Virus record (IMG/VR): IMGVR_UViG_3300026512_000684
Span: 1-21,768 of that record
Direction: 5' to 3' (one strand)
Length of the DNA stretch: 21,768 nucleotides
Origin: a virus
Part shown: piece after piece, positions 20,736 through 21,768 of the stretch
Layout of the letters: every line of letters begins with the position of its first letter
Position numbering within the stretch: position 1 is the stretch's first letter
The notes under the pieces: model-generated
Told to the model about the DNA's origin: nothing
Database searches by the model: none
What the model saw: only the letters and a program-made list of their open reading frames with translations
Program-made: the position numbers and the translations under genes

Positions 20736-21768
20736 ATGGCCAAACCCAGAAAAATTGATTTTAGGAAAGCCCTTCGTAAGAAAATCAACCAGAGGTTGAA
20801 AGCCAAGGAAGGGACTGATTCCACCAAGTTCCAAAATATTCCTGAGGGTACAGAATGGTGGGATCCGGTGAAAGGTATTAATGTTATTGATATTATTCCT
20901 TATGTCATCACTGTTGATAACCATCCAATGGGGTTTGCTAAAGGAGACATTTGGTGGGAGATGACATATTATCTTCACAGTGGTATAGGGCCTGATGAAA
21001 GATCTTATGTGTGCCCAGGTACATTTAAAAAGCCTTGCCCAATATGTGAATATAGGGCTCGTTTAATGAAGGAGGATTATAAAAAGAATCGTGATGAGAT
21101 TGAAAGGTTAAGGCCTCGTGAAAGGCAATTATTTAGGGTGGTAGATGTGCATGACCCTCATAGAAGGATAATGTTGTGGGATATTTCTTACTTCTTGTTC
21201 GGTAAGAAACTTGACACGGAATTAAGGGAAGGGGAAGATTGGTATATGGACTTTGCAGTTCCAGATGATGGATTGTCCTTGAAAATCAGGTTTATAGAAG
21301 ATAAATACAACAACTATACTTTCTTGACTGCAGATAGGATTGATTTTGTTGAGAGGAAAAAACAATATCCTCCTGAAATTGTTGAACAAGGACCTATGCT
21401 CGACCAGTTATTAAAACTATATAGTTATGAGGCTTTAGAAGCTATTTTTTATGGTATGCCTGATTCTGAACTTGAGGATGATGAAGGTGATGAGGAATTG
21501 CCACCTCGTCCTCGTCGTAGAGGAAAGGAACGTTCCTATGAAGAAGATGAACCTGAGAGCCGTCCTCGCAGGAAGCCTCGTCGTGAAGAGCCAGAGGATG
21601 AACCTGAAGACGAACCTGAAGAGGAACCCAGACGTAGACCTAGAAGAAAGCCCAATCGTGAAGAGCCTGAAGATGAGCCAGATGATATGCCAGAGGATGA
21701 ACCTGAAGAAGAGCCCAGACGTAGATCTGGTAGGAGACCTCGTCGTGAGGAACCTGAAGAGGAATTTG
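20736..21768 (+). CDS. gp32-like single-stranded DNA-binding protein, 3' end outside window
   Basis: ATG 20736 follows AAAGGAGG; the frame is open through the right edge (344 codons visible). The N-terminus is basic (KPRKIDFRKALRKK). H81, C93, C101 and C104 (YVCPGTFKKPCPICEY) match the H-X12-C-X9-C-X2-C zinc site of T4 gp32 with slightly shorter gaps, followed by an OB-fold-like core (WYMDFAVPDDG..LKIRFIED). From about residue 245 the tail changes to alternating acidic (EDEPEDEPEEEP) and Arg-rich (RRRPRRK) blocks. SSB tails normally end acidic and bind replication partners; the Arg blocks are unusual. It coats single-stranded DNA and works with the UvsY-like and clamp-loader products encoded just upstream. 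Confidence 0.88.
   Translation, partial: MAKPRKIDFRKALRKKINQRLKAKEGTDSTKFQNIPEGTEWWDPVKGINVIDIIPYVITVDNHPMGFAKGDIWWEMTYYLHSGIGPDERSYVCPGTFKKPCPICEYRARLMKEDYKKNRDEIERLRPRERQLFRVVDVHDPHRRIMLWDISYFLFGKKLDTELREGEDWYMDFAVPDDGLSLKIRFIEDKYNNYTFLTADRIDFVERKKQYPPEIVEQGPMLDQLLKLYSYEALEAIFYGMPDSELEDDEGDEELPPRPRRRGKERSYEEDEPESRPRRKPRREEPEDEPEDEPEEEPRRRPRRKPNREEPEDEPDDMPEDEPEEEPRRRSGRRPRREEPEEEF
21582..21768 (+). repeat. Repeated segments in the SSB tail
   Basis: Segments beginning CGTGAAGAG/CGTGAGGAA recur at 21582, 21657 and 21744 (spacings 75 and 87 bases, both in frame). Each encodes REEPE followed by acidic and Arg-rich runs. The third copy is cut by the window edge. Confidence 0.75.

Noticed and set aside
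20709-20978. Leftward open frame opposite the start of the gp32-like gene
   Set aside because: The opposite strand encodes the recognisable SSB with a strong ribosome site; this frame has neither motif nor signal.

Overview
The window reads as part of the genome of a large, AT-rich tailed bacteriophage infecting a low-GC Firmicute. The evidence is a set of virus-type replication genes, tightly packed short genes, strong AGGAGG-type ribosome binding sites with 5-9 base spacing, and sigma-A-like promoters. No capsid, tail or terminase gene is present, so the phage assignment rests on gene content. Both ends cut genes: a QueE-like radical SAM gene at the left, and a gp32-like single-stranded DNA-binding protein at the right.

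Layout. (1) 1-2337: end of the QueE-like gene, then two long gene-poor stretches around one very AT-rich orphan gene that has its own promoter and terminator. Three same-orientation copies of a ~100-base repeat lie here, each with a conserved promoter-like element (ATGACA/G, 17 bases, TATTAT). (2) 2338-11548: a long leftward block. In transcription order it holds a Lys-rich small protein, two unknown proteins, a metallopeptidase/VWA protein, an AAA ATPase, a terminator, RNase H fused to a SWIM-type zinc finger, a 34-residue basic peptide, a divergent PRPP-synthetase-family enzyme with a zinc ribbon, and an ImmA/IrrE-type metalloprotease. (3) 11671-12856: rightward small acidic protein and an ADP-ribosylglycohydrolase. 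(4) 13090-13407: a leftward orphan, divergent from (5), with a perfect 9+3+9 palindrome between them. (5) 13489-18525: rightward 5'-3' exonuclease, small zinc-binding and membrane proteins, a complete radical SAM/SPASM enzyme, and a divergent sigma-70-like factor. (6) 18515-18925: a leftward M15-type peptidase. (7) 18993-end: rightward AAA clamp loader, UvsY-like recombination mediator, small membrane protein and gp32-like SSB.

How it fits together. RNase H, flap/5' exonuclease, clamp loader, UvsY-like mediator and gp32-like SSB form a T4-style replication/recombination core. The sigma-like factor probably redirects host RNA polymerase to later genes. The PRPP-synthetase relative and the ADP-ribosylglycohydrolase both act on ribose/ADP-ribose chemistry and could counter NAD-depleting or ADP-ribosylating defences; that is inference. 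The least explained parts are the AAA + metallopeptidase/VWA operon with its three unknown companions, the SPASM enzyme without an obvious substrate, and the repeat/promoter array near the left end.
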